Assembly: GCA_005408345.1 (NCBI GenBank)
Contig: SEMN01000070.1
Location: 1,107,001-1,171,000, forward strand
DNA: 64,000 nucleotides
Source of the DNA: Macquaria australasica
Lineage: Eukaryota; Chordata; Actinopteri; Centrarchiformes; Percichthyidae
Direction: 5' to 3'
The notes under the pieces were generated by a model. That model was not told where the DNA came from. It did not search any database and saw nothing but the letters and a program-made list of their open reading frames with translations. Position 1 is the stretch's first letter. Each line of letters begins with the position of its first letter. The translations under genes and the position numbers were made by a program. Positions 25,801-40,800 of the stretch are shown piece after piece.

Positions 25801-28800
25801 CTGCAATATTATCGCAAGTGCTGCAATATTATCAGTCTATTCACTCAGAATGGTTTTACACGCAATGAAATTTAGGCCTGAACCCAAAATCTGATGAGTT
25901 GTGTGTTACTGGGTTTCATACTAGCCCGAGGCACAAACGACTCTAATCTACAATATGACACCCTCCCGCCGTCGTCTGGTATATGTGAGAAAGGACAATA
26001 AATCACAAATACCCAGTGGCTGAATCCAAATTCTTTCTCCATCAGCTGAAGTCACATGCTCACACAAACAGCTGGGTGGATCACAACAACATAAGGACAT
26101 TCTATTCTCAGTGATAAGGTGAAATTCCTTTAGTTTTGCCTCTTTTTTTTTGGCTTTTGTTGTTAAAATCAGTCTCCTGCAACAATGACAGATGTGACTG
26201 GAATTTGTCATGGAGGCGTTCAATTTAAAACCACAAACTAAAGAAATATAATACGGCAGCAACCTCTCAGAGGTCGTTGAAATTACAGTGGCAATGTGGG
26301 AGCAAATGGCAGATGAGTGATTGCTAGTTCCATATAAAATGTCATTAAAAAGTGCTGATTTACAACGTAAATGTCCTTTTCAGTCAGTCAGCTTTTTTTA
26401 GCAACTATGTAGAAATATGTAAAAGCGTATGATAAAATGACAAAAGTAACTGCAATTATGCTTTCTTAAATGATCAAACTTCATGGCCAATGCCTCATCA
26501 ACTTTTCCTCTAAAAAGGGCCTTGTTCAGAGAGACCTGTTTCCTGTCCAACGTTGCTGTTCTTGGCAGCGTCCTGCAGATGGGACTGAATTCTGACAGAC
26601 CACACACCATTTTAAAGGGTGGATGGAGTTTATTTTTATGAAGGGGCTAGCAAATACCTCTCAAATGGGTCAAGATATTTGCACAAATTAAGTTACGTAT
26701 ACATTTCCACCCTTTCTTCTCCGCCACCCCACCCTTTCTGAAATGAATAAATACATAAATGACTATGGTTCTGATCAGTTTCATTGCACGACCTTGACAT
26801 AATGATTGGTTCCTAGAGGATTGCAGCTGGTGTAATGCAGACGTGTGCAGAGCTGTACGTGAAATCAAACAGGATGTCATTAGGGCAATGTCCTTAAAGA
26901 GAGCACATGTGCTCAACACACGTGACTGTGTGTGTACGTCTGTGTGTGTGTCTGTGTGTGTGTGTACGTACAGCACAGCAGCAATCAACATGGCAGAGGC
27001 ATGTTTCCAGGCCCGCACTGCAATGGTGCAGCTGTTGATTCAGCTGGAATGTGTGTGTGTGTTTGGGAGGGGGACACAGAGGGCAGTTAGGGGGTGTAAA
27101 GAGGTTGTGAGCAGAGTTAAGAGACCGACTGAGGGAACAGCAGAGCTCGAAGCTGACAGCATGGACTGAAGCATCCCCACGAGACTTGACAGCCATAACG
27201 GAGTTCATGTTAACAATCCTAGTGCTAACTCGCAGCTAAAGCCCCATTACCCCTCGGGGCTAATACTAACATATGCATGGTTATGAAAGAGCAACACACA
27301 TAACAAGGAGGGCACTTCTGCAAAAACATTCTACTGTTGGAATGCATCAATATTACACGTCTTTATAAACTAACTGAAGGTGCTTGATAAACTCAAACAT
27401 TCATTTCTATACGCTTTGTTTTGATGGGACTCATACTGACCTAGTTATGCCAACCAAATTCATCCTGACAGTCTTAAGTTTTCTTATTTGCCCTGTGTCA
27501 GCACAGCGGAGTAGAAGATGCTTCAGTGCTATGAACCAAACTAAATGAATTACTCCTGGCCTGAGATCTGAGTGCACTGGCACTTATACATAAAGCCTGG
27601 CATCATTTACAGAACCACAACTCCTGGGAAGGAGAGATGGAAGGGGGATCAGAGATGAACTCGCTAGGGGTTCAAAGGCATCTTCTCAACTCAAATCCAC
27701 TCCAAGCTCTTCTGTGGTGCAGTTATCGGCTCAACCAGCAGAGCTTCTTGGCTGTTTGCTGTCCCACGGCTCGACATCTGCACAGCTCTCCAAAGCTGCT
27801 TTGTGGTCTGTGCCATGACTTGACACTCCAACAGCTCACAGTCCAAAAGTTTCACTGCACAACGGTGTGTTGAACTGTTCACTGACGCATGTTTTCTGTA
27901 AAACAATCAAGCACTTCACAGAAAAATCCCCTTGTTATACTAGACTGATAACAATGACACACCAGTGGTTTAACAGAGTGCAAAGATGAAATAATGCAAC
28001 AGCAGAAGGGAAGAAGAGGAACGAGGGAAGAGCATGAGATCAAAACAAAGACTGAAAAAGAAAGGGGGACATGTAGCTGGCGAGATTCCCACATATGAGC
28101 AGCAGGGACTTGCACATGGCTAATTTCCCAACTGTGGCACCCTCCTGTGGTCCCACTTTGTCTGCCATCCTCTTTGCTTTTTCATTGACTACATGAAGAG
28201 GGTGGAGTGTTTGCTCTCTTGTTACAAAAAATGTTGCTCTGGACTCAAAGGAAGTCCAGCAGACAGTGAGTAAGAGGGTTTGATCAGCCACAGCAAACGG
28301 GCCGGCTGAGAAAGTGCGGGGGTGGACCATTTTATGTTGCTCTCATCAGCAACTGAACTCTGAATCTTACTGCTGAGGCCACTACGGAACCTCACAAAGC
28401 CTAGTAAGGAAAAGTGTGTGCGTCAAAAATCACCATATGCTTCCTTACGTGACGGAGAGAGTTGCTATGCATGTACTTTATTAGTCTCACTGAGTGTGTG
28501 TGGTAGATGGGTGAGTTAGACGGGCAGGAAGCAGTCCAACTAAGAGTTTCCAGTTTCATCAACTTCAAGGTATTTCACACACCTCATCCATTTGCTTTCA
28601 ACAATACCGTTCCACAGTCGCACTCAGTGTTTATTTTCCTGACTTTAATTGGGCATGTATGGTCATCACGCTATCAGAGGTAGCCTATTCAGAGTTATCC
28701 AAATGGAAATTCTACAATAAAAAACATGACTTTAGCACTCCTTTACTGCTCTTTCTAACTGACAATTGAACCTCTAGTAACCACCATTTCTTTGAACGAG

Positions 28801-31800
28801 CCGTGACAATATTCAAGCCAGAGACTTTAAAAAGTGTGACTGGCAAAGTCAAGACTCCAACAGCCGTACTTTGTCAGAATAGCTTTGTGGAGTGAGGTAG
28901 ACACCTACACTGGATATCTTAAACATTACAGTTACATCCAAACCAAAAGAGGTGGAGACACAGAACGACAGTATATCTAGAGTCCTTGTTAAAATTCCAA
29001 GGAGGGGAATCTTAAGGCGCCTGGTTTGCATTACTTGGGTTTTTTGAAAACTGCTTCAGGGACAGTTAAATTGCCTCCTTCTTTGACATTTAACTCAGCT
29101 TCCTAACATCCAAAACCAAATATGGAAAATAGACAAAAGAGGAATGCTAAAACAAACCGCTGTCTATCATTTATTTCATTACAGCCCATTAACATACTAT
29201 AGAGGGAGCTTAACATATTCAGGAAACTGGATGTTAAACAAGAACAAATCCACTCGAGATACTTAAAGAGAACCACATAATTAACGAGATACCTTCATAA
29301 TAACGGCTGTCAAAATTCAATTAGTGTTAACGGTTAACTTTGAGTGCTGAAAATGTGATTGCTTTCATTCTCAGTGCCATGTGATTAGTCTCGTCTTGAT
29401 TAATTACGATACAAATCACACACACACTTCCACTCCAATACTTAGGGGGTCCAAATTAAACAAATGGAGCAGATCAAGGTCATTTGTTTCCCAGTTCATG
29501 AATACATTCACTGTCTCAACTAATGTTAATGGTTACTTTCCTTCAAAATGATGCTTCATAAATAGAAATTAACTGTGTAATGAACAGGATTAGGGTTGGG
29601 CCAATATGGCAAAACCCTTTATCACCATAATTTATTTTATATATTTTTGTTGAGCTTAAAGTAGTACGTAGTTTCAGAGACTGAAAAATGAGTGAAAAGA
29701 ATTGTTTGATCTGAAACAGAGAATCTGTGGACATTTTCTATCATGATCAGTGTTTCATTTCGTTTATATTTCTCAGGCCTAGTCAGGATAAGTTGTAGAA
29801 ATAAAACCTGAGGAAAGTCACTGTAGCGTCATTAATGACTGTTCAATGATGTTCAATGTTCAAAATGATTTCATTGTTAGAGACATGGAGGCTTTAATAG
29901 AACAAAAAACTAATCTTTGTAGTTGGAACTTGTATGGAAGATCATTAATTAACAAAAAGAACTATTTAAACTCAACAGTAGCTGTTTAAAACCAGACACG
30001 GTCACACACTTCACTGATCAATGAGTGCCAGTGAGACAATATGAAAGTTGTGATTATAAAAAAAAAACAAAATAAAAACATTCAAGACTATTTAAGATCA
30101 CTGAGGCGAATCCTTGTTTCATTGCATGTAATGAAGCTTGAGAGCATTAACTAATTAAATCAGTGACAAAGAAAAATCAATGAGGCAGAAGTGGCCGGAG
30201 GAAGCCTGTGTTAAACTGGAGAGACAATCTGGTATATTATGGTACATTATGCAAGTGAGTGTTGTGTCAGCTGTGTTATAGGATCAGAGCCCTGGAGTGA
30301 CTTAATGTCAGTGTTGTTCTGTTGTTTCTGTTTGTTTTGATTTGTAATTATGAGTGACTGGAGGAGCACCTGACATCTGCTCCCTTACCAAGAGAGAAGC
30401 GCTGCTCAGTGCGCTCCAACACAACCCAAAGACAAAGCAAACACTATCCAAGTGCAGACTACACATTCACCTTCTGAAAGAAATCCTCCCCGCCGTTGAC
30501 TCTCCCCTCAGAGGCAGCTAGAGTGAGACAGAGAAGGAGAAAAATAAATTCATAAAACCGCACAGAGCCACTCATTTTATATACACAATGTAACCTTAAC
30601 ATAGCCAAATCACACAGATTATCCGTCTCCTCCAAATGTTACGGTATCTTCGCTCAGAGCAGTGTTTATGGTGGATCTCCATTTCTTTGGATATTGTGTT
30701 TGGCATGGCTAGCGATACTGCTCATTTGTAGGAATGGAATAAAATGTTCCAAGTAATTTCCTATAATCCTAGAGCTTGGATACAGCTTCCGTGTAACAAA
30801 TTGATGGATACAGTGAAAATATTTGGGCATTTTACAGTAGCTGTTAATGGAGTATTTCATACCACACTTGGGTCAACGGGTGTCTGGTTTCGAACTTCTT
30901 AAAAAGGCTTTCTGTCAGCACACTGTACACTTACGGCCTTGGGGACTACAGTATATCAAAGTTTAAGAGGTGCAAAATTGAATGATAAAAATCACCAGTA
31001 AACAAAATAAGCACTTAGGAAAGCCCTGGTGTTTCAAAGTCATTTTCCAAGCAGGTGAAAATGCCAAGAAAACTCCCCTCAGCTGATACAGTAAGCTGGA
31101 TAGAAACAGAGGGCCAACCACCAAAGCAAGTCAGGCCTGTAGTCGCTCCAACAACATCTGCAAGTTCTTCAAACTGTGGCAGCTCTGTTGATGCAAAATA
31201 CATATCTGCTCTCCAAGGAGAATTCTCATGTTCCCCTGTCATTTGGGAGTACGGGGAAGGTTTAATGATGCACTTCAGCCAGCGTTCTCGAGATGGATCT
31301 GTTGCTGTCTGTGCAAATCTGGGTCAGGAGCAGCAGCGAGAGTCGATGTGGGTTAAACAGTTCAGTCGTAAATGCTGGCCTCGGAGCACCGGCAAGAATT
31401 ATGTTATGATTAAATATCCTGCTATGTTTCATCTGCAGAATAAAACACTTTGATTTCAGAATAAATGGTTGAACTATATCAAATTTAAAAGCGATTAAGG
31501 ATTTCTGAATGGAGTACAGTAGCGTTGGCTGAACATGATCAGCCAACGTTGAAACGATTAGCTGACTAATCAATCAGTCAGTCGACAGGAAATTAATCAA
31601 CTATTTCTCTAGTTCCAGCTTCACTACTGTAATGATTTGCTGATTTTCTTTGTCTTATGTGATAGTAAATTCAATATCTTTATGTTTTGGACTGTTGGTG
31701 GAACAAAAGGAGACACTGAAGATGTCAACTTGGGCTTCAGGAAACTGACGGGCATTTGTCCCTACTTTCTGATATGTTATTCACCAAATGATTAAGCGCG

Positions 31801-34800
31801 TAAATAACTGGCAGATCAATCGATTATGAAAATAATCGTTAATTGCAGCCCTACACACTACACTGCAAATAAATAAATATATAAATCTTTGCAACCATGT
31901 GTTGAATTAGAAAACTATGTTAAAAAAATAACAATATTGTGAACATATATCAGCATATATCAGTTTAGGGAAAAGGCTTGTTTTGGAACAGAGACAGGAA
32001 TCTCCTCATCAGTTCTTTTGTTTTACTAAATGATAGCCAAATAAAAGTTGTCCTCCAGACTGAAAATATTTAATGGCTGTAAGTATAACACATGTACTGT
32101 ATCATTACAGTCGCAATGAAATCGTCAATACATGAGTCACAACCTTCCTTAAAAGCTAGCTGCTAATCTAGCTACCATTTCTTTAAACATATAAAATATG
32201 TTCCCCTTAAACGCTATATAATGCCTGCACTGCGCACACAGTAATATATGATTTTCACCATGTGAAACCTGGGTGTGAAAGGCGTTGTTATGACTTCCAC
32301 CATCAACACCACATTTAAAAGCACAAACACAGAAAAATTAAAACTTGTCTCTAAACGCAGTTTCATTTTCAACCAGACCCGACATTATGGTCTTTGGCGA
32401 TGCAGTAATGCCTACATCATGAGAATTTAACGAGTGTTTGTACTTGCGCAGGCTGCCCAGTAAACAAGTCCAGGCCACAGTTTATAAAAGGCATGGAGAC
32501 GGGTCTGCCTTGGCTCAACGGGTAAGTCAATTTCAGATCAAATCAAAACACTTACCACCCCATTACATTCATAATAGATGAATTCTGGCTACTCGTTGGC
32601 TCATCATTCAAAACAGAAGAAAAATAAAAAGGAAATCTAAGAAGGACGTAGATTAGAAACTGATGGCCAACGTAGGGTAACAATAGTTTAATAGCATTTC
32701 AGAGTCAGTTTTCATAAAGCGGTCACCCTTCTGTCTTTCTTATCATCCTTAATCTACAGCATAGCCTCAATTTAAACAAGACAATGTCCAATTCAATATG
32801 TCACCAACAAAGTAAAGAAACAGATTGCCAATCCATTGAGCCATGACATATCCAATTGTGCCAATGTTTTAATCGCATTACCTGCTTTGGAAACACAGTT
32901 GTCAAAGAAAATTCCAACCGTCGTGACTCCCATGGAGGAGCAACATTAACAGATGGAAAGTGTCACAGATGGGGAAATAACGTTGGCCGCCTCTTTAGCT
33001 GCTTCAAGAGCCTTTGATTTTTGTTCAAAGATGCAGTAATTTTACCAAGTGGCTGATGCTCACTGCGATGTACTCGGCGTACAGCCAAATGTATTGCATA
33101 AATAGTGATGACAATGGAAATGGCATGCAGCTAACCATAAACACTGATGTGGACTGAATTTAACACTTTAAAAAATGATTTAGCTGAAACAATTCTTCGC
33201 TTAGTAATTCTACAATTTTGATAATTGATTGATTGTATAAGCAATGTATTAGGTAAAAATACCAAATACTTGTTGGTCACAGCTTCTCAAACTCAAACAT
33301 TTGTTTGCTTTTCTTTTCCTCATATATACATTAAATACCTTTGGTTTTTTGACTGTCAGGCAAAATGCTTATATTCTTAAGATTGGGGAATTTGAGCTGT
33401 GGGAAGTGGACAGGCACATGGCATCATCTATGACATTTAGAGGATAAATAATTAATCAAAAAATGATCAATAGATTAACTGACATTGAAAACGATTGTTA
33501 GTGGCAGTTCTAACAATGGCTCTAGCTGATGATAAAACTATCTGTGCTGCATTCACACAAAAGCAAATATATATTGCTTCGTCTTCATGCTAGCAAGTAG
33601 AAGTGTTTACATCCAATATTTAGTTTAGATAACATCCAGCTTTGAGGTAGAATGACAGGGAAAGTGCTCAGATCTTAGGTGACCTAAAGTTAACCAAGGT
33701 TATGAAAGACTGCAAGTGTTTCCTGTAAGAACTAAGACAAAGAAAAAGGAGTGCAGGAACATCCAACAGACTGTTTTTCCTACTTGTCTAGTAGAGCAGG
33801 TCGCCTTTTTTCTCTGTGGTCTCAGTATTATTTTATCATCTAAACAAAAGTAAATCCCAAAGGTAAAGTCTCTGTCAGTGGTAATTTAATGAGACAGATA
33901 TAAAACAGGGTCCATGGTAAGCCAATTAAAATGCCAATTACAAACATGTCATTTCCATGAGGACAATAATACTCTCCTCAGTAGTGATGTTGAGCTTTGG
34001 ATTCTTATTATACGTTTCACTTGATTTGTAAACTCACTGGATATGTAACAGAGGTCTCTTATTATTCCCAGAGAAAACATTTACTGAGAAAGAAAAAGAA
34101 AAACAACGTCTGCTGTACGTCTGCCTGAGTCGTGGGGATTGTGTCAGGCAAAGTGACAGATGTGACCATGTGTACCTACCACATCTGTGACGCTCAGCAA
34201 GAAAGTACAGCAATTAGGCCCAGTAATTACACATTAAACACCACCAACTGGGTGCAGGTAACATTGGCATTATGACATTTTATTACTAGTTCCCTCATTC
34301 CTCCATATTATTAGTTCAGTAACACTGAATAAATTAGAATTCCATTTCAGCCGCACCAAAAGATACTACACATATGCACATACAAAGACGCATTACATGC
34401 TTCAAGAATTCAGCCTCTAGTGGGAGATCAAATTCCTTTTTAGTCCAATCTGCCTATGAAGCCTACTGATGAATTATAACAACACACAAACTACCACAGA
34501 AAACAATGTTTTATACAGTATTAGATTTTCACATTAACATTTAAGTCAAAATTCTGATGTCAGAATCAAACAATAAGGTCAAATGAGGCCTAATGACATG
34601 ATTCAGGAGACAAATAAAAAAATGCATAAGAAATACAATGTTTGGTTTTTAACCTTGTTTTTAACCTTGTAACAACACATGGCTCATGAAAACATGAGCC
34701 ATGTGTTGAGAGCAAAACATCCTGTTGGCACATGTGTGGCGTATAAACCAGCCATGGGAGAACCCAGAGCAGAGACAGGAGGGGTACAGGAGGGTGTCCC

Positions 34801-37800
34801 ATGAGTTCTGGGACATATAACGATATGGAGGCCGATAGTCTCATCCTATGCACCACTTGTACTAAATGTGCACTGTGCTACAGGTTAAGAAAAAGTGGTT
34901 CAGCTTTCTAAAAACACATGAATGACAAAAATGGGGATGTCATCATCCTGTGCCAGGAAAATGGTGACAAGCATGAATGAGATCATCACTGTTACACAGG
35001 CTGTTTTAAGATGAGTTACAGAAATGACTCATAAATCAGTGTATTTCTTTGATTAACATGACAAACATTAAAAGGTGAACTTAACTGATTTTACACACTC
35101 TTAAGGTAGCTGCAACCAGAGCTTCAGTGTTAACTGAAAATAATGTAGACAGGACGGATAAGTCAGTTACTGATTGGTTAGAGCAAAATAACCCCCCTCC
35201 CAAATGGAAAACTGCTAACATGAACATGAGGTGACTGAATAATTTAGTGAAAACAAAATGGCAATCTAATGTGATTTTAAGGCTATAATGTTACGGTATC
35301 TTCACTCATGGTTTTGCATGTTTTAGTCTACTGACTTGCAGATATTTTTTGATCACCGCTGAGCATTTTGTTACAGTTATTGTTGCATTCAAGGGCGCAC
35401 CAACATCTGAGATTTGAAAGTTAACTGCTGACTGGCAACATTTTCAATGCAGGAAACCACCAAATTCAAATATGGTGGTTCACAAATTCACATTCTTGCC
35501 TTCACAACTTTCATGTTTGCTTGTTTGTCTTGTAGATTTGATTTGCCAACAACATAATATTAGTGGGGAAGAAGCAAAGATCTTTTACATTCGGCTTTGC
35601 CCCTTTTCTGAATTGACAGGCATTAAACCACAAAAATGCATAGCTCATGCCTCATTACTTAGATAACCAAGAAACCTATTATTTTCTCTGCCAACCGAAA
35701 AATTTAAATTATAGGCCTTTATTAAGACAAATCAACTGAATGGTTGGACCACAGTTGAAGAGCACTTCCAAAGTTTAAGGTATATTTTTCAGCATTTAGT
35801 AGCTCTGATTTATATCAAAGAGACTTTGTTTCATTTGTTTCTCAAGTGCTAGAATGGTCTTAGAATAGTGTTTGTTCAGCCCAGGTTACACGAGGACAAT
35901 GCGGTGCTCCTCCCTTCCAGCACAGCAGATTGTAAAGGCATCACAGTTGAAAAAGGACACAAGTCCCCTGAGCACAGATCACACGCTGCAATGAATTCTG
36001 TCCTATACTTTTTTTGAAAATAAGGAGCAAATAATGTGGCACTAATTTACAGCAGTTATCTCCACTGTCTATTAATTTGACAAAGTAAACATGATGGTTA
36101 CAGTTAATCAGATCCACACCCTCTAATTCTCTCTCTATAATTATTTAATGTACCTAATTACTGTCACTGCATGTAAAGAACTGAGAAAAGTTGCAGTGAA
36201 AGGCATAGAAGGACTCAACGCTGGCAGATTGAACCGGGTCTGGTATCCATTATTTTGTGGAGAGAGACTAACTTTCCGGGAGATTCCGCTGTTTTGACAC
36301 TGAAGGAATGTAAGCAGGGTTGATTTCTACAGTTGTGGCTTCAATCCACACACACACACACAACAATCAAACAAACAATACAGACATAGGCCCTAATAAA
36401 CCAAATCAAGACATTTTGACATGAATATTTTCACTATTAGCTAGTTTCAGTCATACACTATCCAGGTTTAATGGAAAGGTTGAGAGTCAGCACCAGTTCA
36501 ACAAAAGCCAAATTAGAGCTGACAAATCCACAATGACTTCCAATAACAGGAAGGCAAATAGCTCATAACTCAGATGTAAGCCAATATCCATTTATTTTGA
36601 ACACGCTGTATCAGTCACTCAATAATCACCAAATAATAAAGGGTGAGTTTATACACCTGGTAACCCAAATATTTGTGCTGTGCCAGAATTATCAAGCAAA
36701 ATCCTTCATGTCAAAGGATTTCAATGAAGACGGGAGCTTTTTAGATTACAAAAAGCAAAGGGAGCCCCTAAAGGCAGCAGCTAAATCTCTAAACTGCAGA
36801 GCTGCTTAGACAAAATCCTCTGCACTGGCAATAATCACAAGAGAGGGTGAAACTTGGGACATTCACAGAAAAGTCTACACAAGCATTAAAATGAGAAAAT
36901 ATATACTTATATTTCCCCTGGATAGGATTTCATAACGAATGACAACTCTAATCTAGCAAATGTTTGACATCTCAGTCCAGCGGCTGGTCACATGCCTTTA
37001 CCAAAGTGAGACAGATTAATATTAAAACCAGAAGCCAGACCCCCTGGCTGAGAGGACGACGGCCAGTACGAAAGAACTACATTTCCCATATTTTATGAAA
37101 AGAGCGGGAGGGCATGATGTTTTCACACCAGCTCTCCAGTGTCCCTCCCTCCAGAGCGCGCAGCAGCTCTCAGCTGATTCAACATGGAGCTAATGAGAGG
37201 GCCTCAGGGAGCCCAAAACATGAAAACACACGCAATGTGACAAACTCACTGGGTAAGCACCCATGCTCACATGCATTTTTACTCTATTGTACAGATGGGA
37301 TGTCTTCAGGCTCGACTAAGACAGGACTATTTTTTTTTCAACCTAGAGTCAGATCATTAGAGAAAAAAATGAGTGATTACTTAATTATCTGCAACCAACA
37401 TGCAATCTCCTTTCAAGTTTACCCTCAAGAGTTTTTTCCCCCTATAAAAGAGACATTTTTAGAGATAAAAACGTGTCTAAATTAATCTAGGATCTGATTT
37501 TGTTCACTGCAACAGATGTCCCAGTCAAAACTTCATCTAAAACTGCATCTAGTGATAATCTCTAATGTAAACGTGAGAAAGTCAATTTGACTTATTATCA
37601 ACAGCAGAATCAGCATCCATACATAGTTGTATTCATTCAGGGTGGGTGAAATTAATAAAACTTCTATCAGATTGATGTAATTTTATATTGTGTTTTTCTA
37701 ATACTATTATATTAAGATACAGTATATTTCCTGGACGTTCAATTGAGGATTTTCATAGAACCACTAGCTGGGAATTTCTGATTTTGGCTAATCAAGTGAT

Positions 37801-40800
37801 TAAATACCTGATAAAAACAAGGTTGCAACAACTCTGTAAAGCCAGTATTGCCATACATCATCTGCTCAATGATTTGATGATCTGCAACATTGCCCGTCAA
37901 AGCCTGATACAACCAGAGATATTAAACAAAATAGCTACTTCTGTATAAATGGTGCAGCAAAATCTCTCACAGTATCTTTATATCACCTACCACTTTCCTC
38001 ACACACAGACACAGTAATTTAAAATTTGAAAAGGTAATTAAGTTTAGACTATAAAAGGAAAATTTAGTACAATCAATATCAATCAGGTTGTTATTCAGTG
38101 ATGGCGGCTGTTCTCATCGAGCCTAAACGCCTCACTTCAAAGACAGGATGTTTCTGCAAGGGTAAACAAGTTGTTGGCAGCAATAGGGCCGACATATAAA
38201 TGAAAACGGACAAAAGCCAAAACTTTAGTTTCCCTGTGAATTGCTATGGCATACTTTAAGCAGGCTGGCATCTAAACAAAAGACTCCAGCACCTCAGAAA
38301 AGCTTTAACTGCTTCTCTAAGACAACAGTGGGAAGGACTGGGGAAGTATACAGTTACAGCAGAATTGGCTGTCTGCTAAAGCTATCTTTCATATCAGCAC
38401 TGCCAGAGAAGCATCCAGAGCTTTCAACACTGACTTCTTTATTTGTTAAAATAATTTTTTTTTTTTTTTTTTTGTGACAGACAAATATTCCTCCTACTAC
38501 AAAATCCTGCTTTAGAGATAAAAATGTATCCATCATGTGAGATAACTTGTTAACCTAATAGTCGCTTCTTAAGATTCACTTCACACTTGCTATGGTCAAG
38601 GGAAAAAAAAAAATCTTTCATCTTGGCAGCCTAGCTGATTTCCTTACAAACTGTGTTTTACTGCAATATAATATAAATATACAATATAAACAATACACAT
38701 ATTCCTGATTATACACAAAATAACCAGCAATGTAAGATGTTATTTTATTTGGTGTTGAGGATTCCTTTAGTTATAATCCTTAAGATTTTCATGAATTTAA
38801 ACCCCATTTTTGAAACTTTCCGTAATTACCTCTCTACATAGTAGCTTTCATTGTTAGTGGCGTAGTCCACCATTCGCACTGGATTCAAATTGCCTAACGA
38901 TGCAGCGTGTGATTCTGTGTTGGTGTTTTTAATTTTATCTCAGTGATACCAGTCTCACGGTTAACAACACCTTTTACTGTGCATCAGAGAACAATTGGAT
39001 TTTTTATTTGACTGACTTCTTTATTTAAAAAAACAACACGAGTTTGTTTGGTCACACTAAAACAGATACACCCATTGCTCGTGCTGTATTTCTGACAAAG
39101 CAACTGCTCAACAAGTGTTTGCAGTACTGTTAAACCACACTTTACAGTAGCCACTGGTGTCACCAAATCAACCACAACTAAAACCTTAAGGAATATAACT
39201 TGCTTTGAAACCACTATCACTTCTCTAGCTTTGGTAAATGACGTTAATACCCACAAAATTGAACACCTGTCAACGTACTTCTGTGCCGAGCAGAAGTCGC
39301 CCTCTGTGCTCAAAACGGCTCCTCTCTCCTCTCAACTCCTGCGGGGTTGCCAGGCAACTGTGCTATCAAATAAATGCACTAAGTGACACATGAGACAGAT
39401 GAGAGGCTGCCAGAGAAACTAGACTCACCGACCCCGAGGTCACACGGATGAGAAGGTCTAGAAATAATAAGAAATAGACTTAACAAGTCATAGTGACGTT
39501 CTATGGCATAAATTGTTTTTCAGTCTATAAACACAAAGTCCATCATGACCTCACATTAACAGTTTTATTTACACACAGGCATCTTCGCAGCAGGATCATC
39601 CAGTCCAGGAAATAAGATGTCTAGCATCAAGCTGTTGTTGCTAACATGTTTGGGTTATCATCTCTCTTGTATGAATGCTGCCAAGTGATTACACAACACT
39701 GTACATTCCTGGTGCCTGGTATCTACTGTGTGAGATCCCCCACGGAGCACAGGGAGTCAGTCTCACTTAACAGGCCGAGAGTTGCACTGTAAACATTACA
39801 TTGTACTATTGGGAAATCACATCAGCATTTCAACCATAGGGCCATACATCTCTCCTTTAAAAGACATGAAGAATCTGTGCAGGACCTTAGTGATGGAAAT
39901 TCTTTCCTCAATTAATGAACTTGATTACTCAACCTCTGAGTTATCTCCAATGATATGTTCAATCAGAGTAGTTTATGCATAACAGAACAGCTCTAAGGAA
40001 ACGAACATAATCCAGTTAGGGTCTTTTATGAAATTCCTGCCCTTGGACTAACTTACAAAATGAGTTTTCCTGTTCTTTTTTTCCCCCACCCTCTCTCTTT
40101 TGTTCAAGTGGAGAATATTCTGGCAACGGCCGGGACTAGATCAAAAAGGCACTCTTATAAAAATGCTTTCTCTCCAATCAAGGCAAGTGGAGAAAAGGCA
40201 GATTGTACTGGATGTTGAATGAGGAGAGAGAGAACAACAAACCAAAACCCGAGGTTCTCCAAAGATAAACACTGAAAGCTCTTGGGGGGAGTGGTTAAGG
40301 GCTGGGTGGTGTGCATGCGTGTGTGTCTTTCTGCATTTATGTGTGTGTGGTGAGTGCGCACGCATGCGGGATAGGTCAGGGGTGCCCCCCCAAGAAACAT
40401 TTCTAAAATAGCAACCGCAAACCAGACAGAATGTAAATCTGCACTTTCAAAAGGTTTGAAGAAAAAGAGCTTTGAGGGACGTAGAAAAATAGGTATTCAT
40501 TTCAGCCCATTTACAGTTCCAGGAGCGTAGAAATGGGTCACAGCACTCCAGCTCCACTCGGACTGTTGAAATTGGACTCCTGGTTTTATTTTCTTGAGTA
40601 ATGAATTACAGGTTTTTCCATCGACTGAAGCTCAATTATATTACAGCTCCTGAAAGCTTCATCATGCCCAGGATGAAGGAATTCAACGCGTAAGCAAAGT
40701 CGAATAGAATTGTTTAATTGTATCAGCATGTTTCTGTGAAAAGGAGAGAGAGGGGGAAGGTGGCAGAAGGTAACTGAGCAAAGCCCAGTGAAGAGCAAAA

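Larger units (their letters stand above)
23522..30470 (-). other. bicc1 intron 2
   Basis: A 6.9-kb AT-rich intron containing an AAAT run (24361-24379) and a GT-rich tract (26927-26966). A possible diverged repeat starts near 29590 ('tagggttgggccaatatggc'), but its limits are unclear. No nested gene was found on either strand. Confidence 0.75.
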
